The notes: generated by a model from the letters alone, not told the origin. Positions 37,101-50,840 are shown, counted from the stretch's first letter. The stretch: DNA of 64,000 nucleotides from Todiramphus chloris collaris (GCA_025345505.1 JANVCC010000062.1:11261412-11325411); one strand, 5' to 3'. Translations and numbers: made by a program.

Positions 37101-40100
37101 ACATAAAGCCAGTGTATATCATTTACGGGTGCGGGTTTTATTTAATTTAGTGTCATTTTACTACTCAAAGTTTCAGAGATATATATCCACTGCCTACTAC
37201 TCTCTACTGGATTGAATTAGGTCCCCTAAACCTGTCACAGAATTTTCTGTCAAATTATAACAGGCTTTCCCATTAATGTATGTATACGTACACTTTTCAC
37301 ATGTATGCATGTTTAGAAATACATCTATGCTCAACTCCCAAGGAAAGCATAAGGCAAAAGCTCAATATAACCCTAAAGGGAAATCCATGGGCTTTGGTAG
37401 GCTCTGTTTCTCATTTCTGTTTATTTTAAATACTATCATGAAGCAAGAGTGGAATACCTGTTTGTTCCAGGGTAAAATGAAAATATATAGTTTACCTTCT
37501 GCTTTCATACAAATTGTTCATCTTATGGTTGTTGTACACAATCCAAAACATTTATTAGAGCTTCAAGCAGAAGGACATCAGTATTATTGGTATCTGTCAC
37601 TAACAAGCAATAAGAGGAGAAAGTGTGACTAAATTGCCAACTGACCAAGGTTTACCACCAGACTAAAAATCCAGCTTATGTTTTGATAGGACCGATCAAA
37701 TGTTCATTTCAAACAGAAAAAAAACTCCTTTAAAAACACTAATTTTGATTGACCGATATGAAGCCTGAACATACACATTTTCAGGCCCCTTTGAGAACTG
37801 TATTTACCATCAGAAACACTATAACACAATAAACAACATCTGACAAAAAGAAATTTACATTTTGGGCTTATTGCTTGTAAATGTTTAAAATTGAAACAGG
37901 AGGCCAGACTATCTGCTTCAGCCCTGCTATCCAACTTTGTAGGCAATTCTGTAAACAGCCACGCACATCAGCACCCTCAAAGCAGCTGCTTCTTACCCTC
38001 CCAACCCCAACTCTGCAAAATCACAACACATACACTCGGAAGAACTCACCACAAATGTTACCAGAAACTTGCTTCTTCAGCATATTTTGGCACATCTCAT
38101 CCCCAGTTTGAAGGGCTCCGTTACACCTCAACTCCAGTGTCATCAGCACAAGTGTTCAAAATCAACATTTAGGACTTTGAAGTAAAGCCCATTTGTAAAT
38201 TTCCAGGGATTAGAAGTTAATATGGTTGAGTTGTTCATCTCACTGGAGACTCAGAGTCAGGGCCCTGAGAGCACCAAGAGGGTCAATGCACTTAAAGGGC
38301 CCCAACCAGCCTCACCCGGGAACCTCATCCCTGCTGAAGTGCTTAGGATACAGGTTTCAAACACACAGGTCCAAGTACTGATACATGCTATAGATCTTGA
38401 AGATCTTGTTTTCCCATGTAAAATCTTACGGTTTCAATTACTGCAAGCAGCACTGCCATAAGAGAATTTCTGCAAATATGTTCAATACTCCAGCAGGATT
38501 TATCTGAAGTACTGAGAAGAGCAATACACGCTCTCACCTTTTCAAGATTTGTGACAACGAAAGAGAATTTCATTTTTTAAAATCCCAGAATCGACTCTAA
38601 GCTGGTGGCTATCAAGAATAACAACAACAACATGGATGTTTTAAAATAAAACCAAAACACCTAGACCGTGTCCTCCCTCAGAAAACAGAGTGCTCTCAAC
38701 TGGATTAGCTCTAGGTGGCCAAGAGTTAGCTGTGACTGGAGGTAGCAGACCAGATGAAACCTTCTCATTCTCAGCACATGGTAGGACAGGATTGACATCC
38801 CTGCCGACTGCAGATCCTTCACCTCCTGGTGTGCCAACCTGTCCAGATCCCCTAACGCACAAGTCTGTCTTTACAAAAGTCTTTGACCACCCTGACCTAC
38901 GTTGTTTAGTGTAAAACAGAGTTATACAAGCTGAAATCAATGCACAAGCAATTAAAGCCATCTTTTGGACCGGGAAGGAACAAACACAGGTGATCATTTC
39001 ATTGAAGTAGGTCTCAGCTGTTTCAGTGAGTGTTGTGAGGGCAGAGAGGTTCTGTGATTTCTCAGCTGCTATAACCATTATCCCAGAAGTGGTGTGTGAG
39101 AATTACAAGTGTGCTAGAACTCATGTCTGAGCTCCAATACTACCACTGCAAAATGGTGCGTGCATAAAGTTCAAATGACCACTTTCCCGAATGAAACCTC
39201 TTTTTTCCTCCCTCTTTTTTTTTTTTGTCAGCAGACACAGCTGAAGTCTTTCCAAATCATTCCCTGCTGCAGATCACAGCTTAAACCTCATAAGTTCAGT
39301 GATGAGAAAGTAGAAAAAAAGAGTCACCCTGCAAAAAGCTCCCAGTGATTCTTGACTCTTTCCTGCCATCTTCCTTTTGTCTGTGCCTTCAGAAATGTTT
39401 CCACACTATCCAGTCCTATTTCATGATTCCTCTGATCAGAAAACTGGCAAAAGGAGATCCTGGGAAAGGGATCAGAGTTCACCACTCACAATTGCCCCCA
39501 TATTACAGTGTAAAGCTCCCTCAGCTGTACCTATTTAATTATTTGTGATTCATAGCCCAAACCACAAATCCCCACTCCACTCCCTTTTTGTTTGGAGGAT
39601 TAGACCTTTCACGTGGCGATTGCAGGGATCTGGTACATCTCTCCATCAAGCAAGCAGACAGTTTCATTCTGATGTAGGGCATAGGTTTAAACAGTTCATG
39701 TTAAAAAGATCTGTCTTTCAGGGACCCTGTGTTTCTTTTCTTTTTTATTCTCAGTAGGTACCAACTGTCTTAAGGAAAAAGTGCATCCAAGACTAGTGAG
39801 GGAGAGAGCCTTGCGTTAATTTTGATAGAAAGAAAACTTGGCCTAGTAATAAAAATATGACTGGAAACCCAGAGACTTTAATTATAGACTTCATTTCTCA
39901 TCTGACTGGGCAAGTTGTGTTAAATCCTATGAGTTCCAAGTGAAAACATTTTCTCATTGCTCAATGCTTACAGTCCTCAGATTCCCAGATAAAAGACATC
40001 ACGCAAGCTACAAAGATCACCCAGTCATGTTTCTCCATTTTACTTTGCTGGCTTAACTTGTGAAAAACGCTCATTGATTCTTCTGTATGACATAACTGCA

Positions 40101-41151
40101 GGCATTAAACCTCCTGTACTACTGTGACATGTGTTGCAGTTCACAGCTCTGAAGCTCTAACCTTTAAATTGCGGCCGAGTTTATTTTTCCATTATATAAT
40201 GCACCAGGTATTTTGTGAAATGCACTCAGGATCAGTACTGACTTGGTAAGCTGTCTTATTTTCTAAATAGACTAAATGCATCTGTTTTCTTGATTCTGCA
40301 GCACATTTAACTCAGACGCAACTTAATTCACACAACAGGCAAGAGGAATAAGTATATACACAGCCTGGGTCTCCTAACAACTGAAAATAAAACACACCTA
40401 CTAGGGATCCTGAGATCCAGGACATCAAAAAGATTTTGCCACAGAAATGCATGAAACAAAAGCTGCTCAAAAAGACCATTTTTCCCCGCCATTTTAAAAA
40501 TGTTGCTTTGAGAGTTAACAAAAACTCCCAAAGGAAGTAGTCAGCAAATCCACAGAGATGGCACTTAAAAGATCCAAGTAACAAAACAACTGAAAAGTTT
40601 TAACAGGTCTCTAAGGCTGAACAATTTGTTCCCACCAGGAGATTTCACTGTGGAGGTCCATCTTATATTACAAGTGACAAAACACCAACAGAGCAAGTAA
40701 TAAGTGTCTCTGAAATCAATCAAATGCAATTATTTTACTGCAGCTATATTTTTTATTGTCTTTTCTAAGATTACAATATTTTATTAGTGCTGCCAGCACC
40801 ACAAACTTATTTTATACCACAATTTTGCCTCACAAAGCAACTCTGCAATTTTATTTTTTGGCCTTCTACTCTATTGTTATTTTGTGTTTTACACTTTTAC
40901 TATGTTACTGAATCACAGCAGCAGGCCCTGGAGGAAGCCACTTGGTTAATCCATTTTAGCCCTCTGTATCAAAGAAGATATGTCACTAAATTCTCCTCAC
41001 TAATCTTAACTAATCTTTTCAAGTTATTTTAATTTCAGATTTATGCAGAGGAGTAGAATGAGAAAAGTATTTTGTTGCAAGAAGCAGCAGGAAAACAACT
41101 TCTTGCTGCAGCAATACTACGCTGTCAGTTGTTATAAAAACAGATCTAAGG

Positions 41152-41365
41152 TCACAGAATCATAGAATGGTTTGGGTTGGAAAGGACCTTTTAAGGATCA
41201 TCTGGTTCCAACCCCCCCGGTCACAAGCAGGGACACCCAAGCGGACCAGGTTGCTCAAAGCCCCATCCAACTTGGCCTTGAACATTTCCTGTTCCCGTAC
41301 CTCACAGCACTCGCAGTGAAAAACTTCTTCCTAAAATCTAATCTAAATCTACCTTCACATCTGAT
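41152..41365 (-). mobile_element. CR1 LINE 3' fragment, antisense
   Basis: It starts with the diagnostic reverse-complement 3' end 'tcacagaatcatagaatggt' and 'ttgggttggaaaggacct', then 'ccaacttggccttgaacatt', and ends near 'cttcctaaaatctaatctaa'. Part of the consensus between 'gaacatttc' and 'cctcacagcactc' is missing. It is a 5'-truncated, old copy. A 14-bp palindrome (CTCCCATATGGGAG, 41390-41403) lies just beyond its end. Confidence 0.95.
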
Positions 41366-42550
41366 CAAACACACTTGATGTGTGAGAAACTCCCATATGG
41401 GAGACAGATCATGCATACAGAACGAGTAAATCTAATGCAAAAGACCAAATATTTCTCCATCAGGTTGGTCTGCTCCCATTCCATTATTGCCCCTACAGAA
41501 GAAGCAAACATTTTCCACAAGTTCATGGATTGCAAGGTAATAGTTGATTTTCTGCTGTGCACACCAGTATCACCTCCAGGGACACCAGGGAGATTTCTGT
41601 TATCTTTCCATACAAGTTTACTCTTAGGCAACATCTATTTCCCAACCTCATCCATATTCATCTGCCATTTCATGAATGACAAATAAACAAGAAAGGAACT
41701 TCCGAGAAGCCTGAAGTTACTTGTTAACAAATCTGTGAAAGTTGGCAGGAAGGCATCTACCAGTGGTTTGACAGAAGACCTTTCCCGAAAGCTAAGTAAC
41801 AAGCCAAGCAAAAAAAGCTACTGGCTCTCCACACATAGATACACAGCCAGTACCCCTGTTCCCTTAGTTTCTCCAGCTGATGCAGAAAACCTGAGGTGCT
41901 GCTGAGAGCCCTGGGGGGTCTCCAGCACCCAGATCTTGATTTGGGACCTGTCTACTCAGCTATAAATCAGTAACATCTGAACTATAACAGAAGAAGGGAA
42001 AATCAGGTCCTAGCACATCTGAAGAGATCTGGAAGTTTGTCTTCTGCACAAAGCTGTTTTCAGGTGGAGGTCAACTGCTTTAAGCTAATCAGAGTTTTAT
42101 TTCATGAGCTTTAACTCCCTACCAATCACCATACATCAGCACCAATGAACTATGAGTATTTTGAGTTGCCCTTTTAATCACTTCTCATCACTCATCATCA
42201 GTTGCTGGCTTCACTGCAAATTTCATCATCCTTCCTGGATGATAAGCACACACTTCTGTTCTACCGGTGCAGGACACCAAAGCAGTGGCAATCTTTGTCT
42301 TCTCAGACCTAGAAAAAGGAAAGCATCATAAATGCTTCCTTTTTTCCCCTCAGAAACCCTTTCACTTGATGATCCCCTGCAGCTTTTCTTGCACATGCAT
42401 TTACGCTAGATCAAACACTCTGAGTGACTTCGCTAAGCTGTACTCCACTGATCATGAACAAAACCACACACAATGGAAAATACCTTCAGCACATATCAAA
42501 ACCCAGGCAAACTTTAGGCCTAATAAAAACATGCAACTACTCTTTATCAA

Positions 42551-42564
42551 ATATATATATATAT
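42551..42564. repeat. (AT)7 microsatellite
   Basis: Seven uninterrupted AT units, likely length-variable. Confidence 0.85.
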
Positions 42565-42595
42565 CATTCTTCTAACATTTCTACATTAGTTTGTT

Positions 42596-42620
42596 GGGGG
42601 GGTTTTTTGTGTGTGGGGGG
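42596..42620. repeat. G-run pair with T6 and GT spacer
   Basis: Seven G, six T, a short GT repeat and six G in 25 bases. With only two G runs it does not meet the four-run pattern for an intramolecular G-quadruplex. Confidence 0.8.
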
Positions 42621-43792
42621 AATGCTCAAGGTTTCCATCTCCAAAGATGAAAACATAAACCGGTTTGATTACTTTCAATAATTATTTAGGGCCATGGCCT
42701 CGAAGTGAAGAATCCTTACTTGCTTCTTTCCCTAGATCTATCCATTCTTACACCTACTAGCTGGCTTGGTCCAGAAGTCCAGAAGAACGCTACTTTTTCT
42801 TTTAGAGTCAATTCTAATTAAGTCTGAAAAATGAACTTTAATATATAGACTGGGAAGCAGATAAAGATAATTGCCACTTTAGTCGCATGCGATTAGAACA
42901 GTTCAAATTGCTTACAGCTAATTCATTCTCTTGACTTCCACTCTGTTTCACTAATCTTCTCAGAGTGTGCCATACCATGCGTAGAAAAGACCATCATGGG
43001 GTCCTAGATGCTAAGCTAAAAATCAGAATGTAATAACAAATATTTAAATACAACATCTTAATTTTATAATCCCTTACCTTTGTGTCAATTATATCTCTAC
43101 AGCTGGTTTCTTCACAGCCCTCTAAACTTCCATAATCCCTTTCCTCATACATAAATCCTTCCACTCTGTTTGTCATGTAGCTGCTCTAGGACACATGCTC
43201 TACAATTTTAGTACATCTTTCTTCAAAATAGAGTGAACTAAGTTGGGCAATAAATGTCAGATGAAGACAAAGTGAGTTCTACAAAGTGACAGCATAACAC
43301 TCCAAGACTTACAGCTCACTTTATGCAAGCCAGCATCTTATTAAACTTTATTACTGCTGCTCACTGGTCAAGGAACTTAAATAACATGTGTATTAATACA
43401 CCTCAATCAATTTTTTCTTAGGCATGTATGAACATATTTGAAATTCTGTGAAATGAAGCCACAGATCATCCATCACTGTCTCCTTTTAAGAGCTGGCTGC
43501 ATCATCCTACAACTGTACAATGCAGCAACAAAAGACAAACCTTTGTGTGGATACAGAACTATTTCAAACAACAACAAAAGGAGCACACTTAACTACTGAT
43601 TGATTCCCCTCTGCTACATGTAATTATTCCCTCTCCTCACCAGCTTGCTCCAGTGAAAGAGATGCTTATTTTATGCTTTTGAACACGTTTTCAGAAGGGT
43701 AAGGAAAGGACAACTTTGGGAAATTACAAGATCTTTGTTCCGCATGACAGAATTATGACAGAGTGTGGATTTGCATAAAGTTCACTTTCCTT

Positions 43793-43813
43793 CAGAGAAA
43801 TTTAATTTCTCTG
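43793..43813. repeat. Perfect 21-bp inverted repeat, 10-bp arms
   Basis: Left arm CAGAGAAATT, one central T, right arm AATTTCTCTG, with exact pairing. An exact POU-family octamer ATTTGCAT lies 16 bases to the left (43769-43776). The arms are AT-biased, so chance is a little more likely than for a balanced sequence. Confidence 0.9.
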
Positions 43814-44533
43814 CAGAGGTTTATACGCCTTCGGAATTCAGAGACTGGATTTGTTTGGCTTTGTGCAACACTCACCATCTGGCTTCTCGTGTCCCTTCCA
43901 TAGAAAAGTTTACTTTCCTGTCAATTCTGTGTATTTGAAATGTTTTTAATCTTTCTTTTGAGATCTTAGAAATGGCTCCACAGAGTCTGGCACGTAGCAG
44001 CATTTAGAGAACTTTGCTGAGTGAAAATTAGTCATTTATTGTGCTGTGTGCCAGCTGTACTTTTGCCTGTTGTGTCTGTTTTCCTAACTGCAGAGAGGCC
44101 ATTGAATAAAAGAACATAAGCATGAAAAACCCCTCTGTTCTTCATACACTGTGGACTGAGAGTGGGCTTGGAGACCCACCAGGATCTTGCAGTCTCTTGC
44201 TTTCTACTGTCTATTGAAAGGATAAGGCAAACCTTCAGTACAAAGAGTTGCTAAGGTGTCATTTGCATGTTTGCCAGTGTATCTACAAACACTCAAAATA
44301 TAAACCCCAATTTCAAGTGTTTAAAATGTCTGCCTCCCTGTGATGGCAACTACTTATCCAGTTTGTAGTCTATTCTACCACAGAGGGGGAGGAAAGACTT
44401 TTCCCTGATCTGAGGGCATTTTCATTTCACTTTTTCTAACTCAATCTCTCTTCCCACTTGTTCAGCCTTTCCTTGCTACTGATCTTACTCTCCACTTACT
44501 CCACCTTTCCCATTTTTCTCACTCCAAAAATAA

Positions 44534-44594
44534 AGCAGGAAGAGGAGAGGAAAAGGAAGGAAGAAGGTGAATTATGAAAAAAAAAAAAAAAAAA
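44534..44594. repeat. Purine tract ending in poly(A)
   Basis: A GA-rich stretch (aggaagaggagaggaaaagg and similar), a short mixed spacer and then 18 uninterrupted A. Confidence 0.8.
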
Positions 44595-47500
44595 GAAAAG
44601 ATTATTAGAAATACATCCATCTAAGAACAGTGAAGAGGTAGAGACAAAGCTGGCAGCAGAACAGCACGGAAGTCAATGTGGCAATGCTATCAGTAGGGGA
44701 AGGAAAGCGCAGCACTGACAGAACAGAGGTCTGTACCCCTGTGCTACATTCATCAAACACGTCCCACTTTTTCATCATTGTCTTGAAAATTATCCCTTTC
44801 CTTGCACTGATAAACAAAAAACACCTCACATGAAAATAACAGAGATCCTATGAAATGCTGACACTACACCATGTTCTTGGAGTACACGGCTGTGTAACCC
44901 AGGAAGAGAGTTACGTTCACTTGCAGATAGCTCTGCAGGCTCTCCGCGTGCCATCCCACAGGAGAGAGTGGTAGCAGGAGACAAAGCCCTGGCACAGTCA
45001 TGCACCTGACAGAAACCTCTAAACAAGTTGTTTCACTGATCTGGAGAAGTAGACAACCTCCTTAAGGCTCCTGATCTCAAGTGGCTCAAGCCTGTTGGCT
45101 GCATGTGCCTCTACAAGCACTTGAATATGAAACTCTCCCTCTGCGTGGGCAGGAATGAAAGATAAGCAAAGAGTAGCTGGGGTAGTGGCCTCTGACTCAC
45201 GCAGAGGGCACGCAGAGCTACGTTTGTGTGAAGCAGGTTACTGCAGTACCTAAGGTTTGAAGCTCCGCTTGTTTATTTGCTCACCAGCAGATCTTAAGTT
45301 TGAGTTCATCCTCATTTCTATGCTAACCTGACCTGTCATGGTGGCTCGAAGGAGTACTGAAAATCCTCCCTCCCGTATGTCTGCATGGCACTCCGGGTTC
45401 TCCAGCCCCATTCCTGTCTTCGCTACAGGACTTTTTTTTCTCCGTAAGCAGAGTGAGACAAATCAGATGCAATGGAAATAAGGGACCTTTGGCATCCACA
45501 GCTACACGTAGTCCAACACCATACAGCCTGGGACACTGACACGGGATTAGGCTGAGCCACATTAGCTCCCAAGTGTTCTCATGACAAAAAAAAAGACAGC
45601 CAATGACAGTGGACTACAACGCTGAGGAAGACTCAATAAACACAAAGTGCGATACTCTACACATAGTACAAAAACTTCTAGGTGCAAAGAAGGGCTTAAA
45701 CTTGCAGTTTATACCCATCTGCACAATCTCAGATGTGTCAGCAGATGTTAGTTTGGCAGCCATTAGTTACCATCCAAAGAAGTCTCTGCCCCAAGTCCAA
45801 CAAGTTTCTCAGGTGTCCCCAGGGGAGCCTACATGAGCATCACCTGTGACACGTCTGGATTTCTTCTGGCCATTTCCCTGTGTCAACTCTTCCAAACCAA
45901 CCTGCAAATTTAAGAATAAATCAGCAAACAACCTATCAGCAAAAAAAAAAGCATTGCAAGGGCTACCTTGGCAAAGCAGAAAAGGTTGACACTGATGCCC
46001 AGGTGCAGAGGAAATTCTCAGGGAAAAAACAAAAAAACAACAAACCCCAACAGTAGTCAGTGAGTTTCAGAGAAGTCTGCAGCGGTTTAAGAGAAGCATT
46101 CAAAGCAAGACAATATTTGGCAGCCTACCCTGATGCTTCTGTTTCATTTTAACAACACAATGACACCAACATTTTTAGGTAAAGACTTACCTTCTGAATG
46201 ACTTCCCAGGATTTTTCAGAAGTTCCTGAACTGTCACCAATACTGCCTCTGCTACAGCAAGGCACCCAAGAAGGTACAATACAAGTAACATGGACTACAC
46301 AGCATAGGTTAGAAAAATATGGAGCCTTCCAGGCTTCAGTGAAAACACAAACTACTTCAGTCAGTAGCTAACTCATTTTGTACTTATTTTACAGTCATTT
46401 TATGTTTGCATTTATCACCAGCACGTTTTCTTGGCTCAAAATGCATATTGTCATTATTATTCCATACCTATTTTCGCAAGCTTAACCCACCTAACAGGGT
46501 ATCAAACTAATCATCAGAAGCACTCAGGAATATGAATATTCACAGCAAAATCTGGTGCACAGCCCAAATTGGGACCCTTTCTATCACTGAAAGATAAGTT
46601 ATCAGGAGGCCAATCAAAATACAGGCTCCCTGCAATCAGGATTCTTCTCATACAAATAAGTCTCACAAACTTGGAAAATAAAATGCCCTTTCTACACGTG
46701 CAGCATACAGAAGAAATTTCCTTGCTCACATGTAGGCCAAAGCCCAATACCAATACAGAGATACAGGTATATTTTAAGGATAAAAAAACCCAACAAAACA
46801 AACATACACAGTAAAAGAAAAGTTATTCTGATCGTGTAAACTCCTCTCATCCTCCTTGCAGTACCCTTGCCAACTGACTCACTTTCAATGCAGTGGTATG
46901 AGCATCCCTTTGACAACTGTTGCAGCACTACATCCTTTATCTATCGACCGAATCCTGCTGGTATCTGGACAAGAACGCATACATAGAGCATAGATAAAGT
47001 AAGCACCCTAGGGTAAAACTTGCCATTTTCACCAGCAGACAGAGCAGAGAGTTCCTGCATAATTTCTGGCTTTGTTTTCCACTCACAAGTTTTCCAGTTT
47101 TCCTACCCGCTGTTTGTAAACTGTGCTAGATGAAAGAGACTGTGCAAGAAGTGACCCATTTTTCTCATGGAGGAGAAATGAGAGTCACAATTTGGCTCCA
47201 ACTGCACTGCCTGGGGTTTTGCAGATTCTAGGTCTAGCAGAGTGTCTTCTTCAGGCCCATCAGCCTTCAAGCCCCTCCTGAAGTTTGCATAAACACTGAG
47301 TTTATTATAAAACTTATGATTCATATGCTGGACTGTAGATCATTTATGCTCAACTTATACTTCCAACTTGAAAACAACTCACAGTATATGTGCCCATGCT
47401 CAAGCATAGAAAGTAGAGCTCATGCAAATGATTTCCTGCTCCTCTGCCATCTCAGAGCAGATTTAGTCACCATATGTAGGCAGCAGAAGTGATCTTGGAG

Positions 47501-49576
47501 AGATCAGGTAGCAGTTTGTTGTAAGAAAGTGTATACCCAAACTTCACCTTAACATTGTCTGTCTGTAAATATAAAACTATTCCATGAAAGCTCCTTTCAG
47601 CAAGAATACTGACTTTAAATGAGATTACATTTATCCACGCAGGAGTATATAAACATGCATATATGCATACACATCTAAAATCATACACTTCAGAAGTGTG
47701 ACAGGTATTACACCTGTAATACACACATGCACAGAACTCAGGACATCTCTGGAGCTGGTTTTCAGAAGCTCCTTGTGTGGGGTCTTTCAGTTCTGCCTTG
47801 AAAGACTGCAAAAGCCAGTAGGGAGGGCAAGGTTTCAGAGGCTCCCTTGGCAATGGTTGTTAGCTGTGGCCAATAAGCAACCACCTGGGGGTAAAAATTG
47901 CCAGTGGAAGCAGCCAGGTGCCCAGCACTTTTGAAAAACACATATCTGAACAGGAGCTAGGGCAATGTTCACAACACTTGGCTGTGGGTACCGAATTTCT
48001 ATTTCCAAGTGTGACAGCTTTTCTTCTGGCATTACCACTGAATAGAAACAGCTCCTAAATAGGAAGGTTTAGATGTTAGAAAAAATTTAAATTAGATAGT
48101 GTGAAGACACCCCCTTCTTTCCATCTTTCAGCTCTCTCCTCCTCCCAGAAAGTGTAACTTGAAATTTCTGTTAAAAACATAGCATCAGATGGACATATTT
48201 CATATGTATGTATGCGCTTATAGAAGGCAGGGAGAAAGCTGTCTGTAATTCACCATTGCTTTGTTTAGTCTTGGGCACCAAAGCAGCAGATAAAATTACC
48301 CCAGCAGCCCTCAGGTACCACTGATCAAAGAAATGCTATGTATATCCCCCCTGGGCTATGCAATTTCTGTAATTTTGGTGCCTCTTGGGTCTCTTCTCTC
48401 ATACAAGTCAAACAAGGAAAATGTGTCAACAAGCTCCTGCATATTACCTGCTCCTTTTTCACTTACTCCCTTTTTGGGTTTGTGAGCTTCAAGTAATTGG
48501 AAAATGTTGCCATTATCCAGTCCCACACTTCTCTAACAAGGTCCGGGTTTAAATTCCGTTCTCAACACAGGCTTTGACAACATCTGGGGCACACACAAGG
48601 ATGCCTCATTTAAATTCTGAGAAGTATTAGCATCCCCCTAGTACTGGATATCACAGCTCTTTTTGGTACTATCCAATTGCAGCTTCACGGTCTTGTAGTT
48701 ATGTTAAGCCTAACACAAATCAGCAACATTACTTGATAGATATTTCTTACCCTTTTCCCCAACGCAGTTTCTTCTCCCCTATTTGCCTTCATGGAAAAAT
48801 CCTACAGAACAGCAACTCTGCTGACCTTCTTATGCCACTGGGTAGCATTCAACTGAAAATTGTATTCCTCTTACCAAAAAAGCTGTAGAATTGCTTTCAG
48901 TTAAGATAGCACAGTTGGTTGTTTCCTTTAGATTTTTAGACCTGGGTTTATGGAATAACACTATGTTTCTGTAGAAATAATACTGATTTTGTCTTTATTA
49001 AACTTATGGAAATCTGGCTCTGAACTTGTGTGTTTATTTCTTTATTTAACTTAACAGCTGTGAAAAGATACACATCTATGTGCCCACCAAAGCTAGACAG
49101 TAAAGCAATTCAAGTGCTGTACCCCTGAGCTTGATAACATGCTTGAGTAGACAATTCTGTTACTGCACCCTGATGTTCCCTGTGCCAAGGCAACCAACAG
49201 CATTAAACCCTTCTAGGGCTGAGACATGTGTCTGTGGGCACCCAGACTGCAGTGAGCTCAGGCAGCTATTCTGTGTATCAAAGAGATTTTTCTCAGGAAC
49301 CAAAATGGTATCTGGAGGACAACTGCATCTGTTGACTACTGAAATGGGGCAAAAATGGAAAATAAAACCACCCTACCCTGTTTAAATGATTCCTTTACAT
49401 TTTTCAAACTAGATTCACATGTTTCTGAGGTTTACGTTTGCAAACACAGAAAGAAACAAGTCTCCAGAGCCACCAGCTTTCACTTCCCAGTTCAGCCAGT
49501 CCCCTCACTGCTAATTCAAGCCAGGTATCTGACATAAAAATAGAAGTGATAAAAAATTATCTCCACATCATCAGAT

Positions 49577-49641
49577 ATCCATGAAGCTGGACTAGATGAC
49601 CATTGCAGGTACTTGCCAGCTGGAACTATTCTATTCTGTAT
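49577..49641 (+). mobile_element. CR1 LINE 3' tail, sense strand
   Basis: A short remnant reading 'agctggactagatgaccatt' then 'gccagctggaactattctat' and tctgta. This matches the last 60 or so bases of a CR1 3' end (ggttggactagatgat..ccttccaacc..attctatg). It is strongly 5'-truncated and diverged. Confidence 0.85.
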
Positions 49642-50776
49642 CTGGATTTCCAGCTAAAATAACATTTTCTTCATAGACTAGAGATCTTGGAATAATAATA
49701 ATGTAAATTGTAACTGACTGTGAGCACCTTACCATACATTCCAGCACAACTGTAGGCAACAAATAACTCTCCAAGTATGATTTAAAATCTTGGACCAATC
49801 CAGATTCCCAAACAGAGTTTGACAAATGAGCCCACGAACAGAGAACGTAAATGCCAATCGCTGGGCACTCCACATGTCTCCTCCTCATTTCTTTGAGCTG
49901 TGCAGTAAAGGCAGACGAGTGCAGGCCTTTAATGCCTCTAGCAATATGCACTGACATTTTAAATCACGTAACACCTTCATATCCATCTGTTCTTTACTCA
50001 AGTGAGTCCTATGGCAGTTGTGCTAACTCCACAAGTGCCTGGAAAGCTCCCAGCTTACAGAGAGATTTTTGTCTTGAACTAACCCTCATCAATACATGCT
50101 TTAGGGATAGGCATGCCACTCTGATGTAAGCTTACCTTTCCTTCCTAATTAAAGGGAAGGGAGGGAGAGCTGGGCATTACTGGTTCCCTGAGGGCTCTGG
50201 GGGTTAGTCCTTACCAGTCTGTAGCTCAGAGACATCCTGCATAGCTGACGGTTTTTTTTAACATAGCAGATTGAGCAGAGAAGCCAAAAGAGAGAAGAAC
50301 TTAACTGCAAGCACTTCTTTACTTGAACCTTGATATTTTAAACAATGCCTGATGGTATTAAACCGCCATATACATGCTTGCTCTATAAGCAGAGCAATTA
50401 TCTTTGCTTTTTATACACAGCCACATGGGGAAAATATTAAAAAAGGAACCATATCTTTTTTCCTTTTTTCATGTCTATCACACACAACGCAACAGTCTGG
50501 AAATGAAAAAAAAACACATGAAAAATCTAAGGAAAATTTACTTAAAAGGATACTGTTTCACTTTTTAAAATAATACTATTTTCACTTTTAACTCCCATCA
50601 TAAAAATCTTCTTGAGGATTCTTCAGGAACCTCATATGTTTCCTAATAGTTAACTTTGTACTTAAAAACCTGTAAGAAGCAGCAGCACCACAGCATTGCA
50701 GTGTCCTCCAACATACAGGATTTGTTCCAGAAATAGTGTAGATACCCACTTAGGATACAAACCTACCCACCAGCAG

Positions 50777-50840
50777 CACAAACGAAAAACCCAAAACCAA
50801 AACAAACCACCCCCAAACCCACAGGAACAACGACAAAAAA
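50777..50840. repeat. A/C-rich tract
   Basis: About 60 bases of A and C with few other bases (aaaaacccaaaaccaaaac, caccc, ccaaaccc). It is the same type as the tract at 17130-17298. Confidence 0.75.

Larger units (their letters stand above)
25337..41151. other. Long gene-free stretch
   Basis: Nearly 16 kb without a recognisable gene, RNA or mobile element. It contains short homopolymer runs (T near 25450, 25567 and 25657; A at 26181-26198), a purine tract at 28052-28100 and ordinary AT-rich sequence. The longest frames are about 145 codons (minus strand, 38641-39078) and 131 codons (36688-37083); neither resembles a known protein to me. The region 35650-36600 has a homogeneous, low-repeat texture that could be conserved non-coding DNA, but this cannot be shown from one sequence. 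Confidence 0.5.
41366..49576. other. Gene-free stretch with possible regulatory segments
   Basis: No gene is supported. It holds a TA repeat at 42551-42564, paired G runs at 42596-42620, a CpG-containing palindrome TCGCATGCGA at 42883-42892, an exact POU octamer ATTTGCAT at 43769-43776 beside an inverted repeat at 43793-43813, and a purine plus poly(A) tract at 44534-44594. A minus-strand open segment at 43078-43185 has a strong donor but a weak acceptor. The remainder is ordinary. Confidence 0.5.

Noticed and set aside
47655-47668. 14-bp palindrome ATGCATATATGCAT; similar ones at 43388-43401 and 41390-41403
   Set aside because: About four perfect 14-bp palindromes are expected in 64 kb of random sequence.
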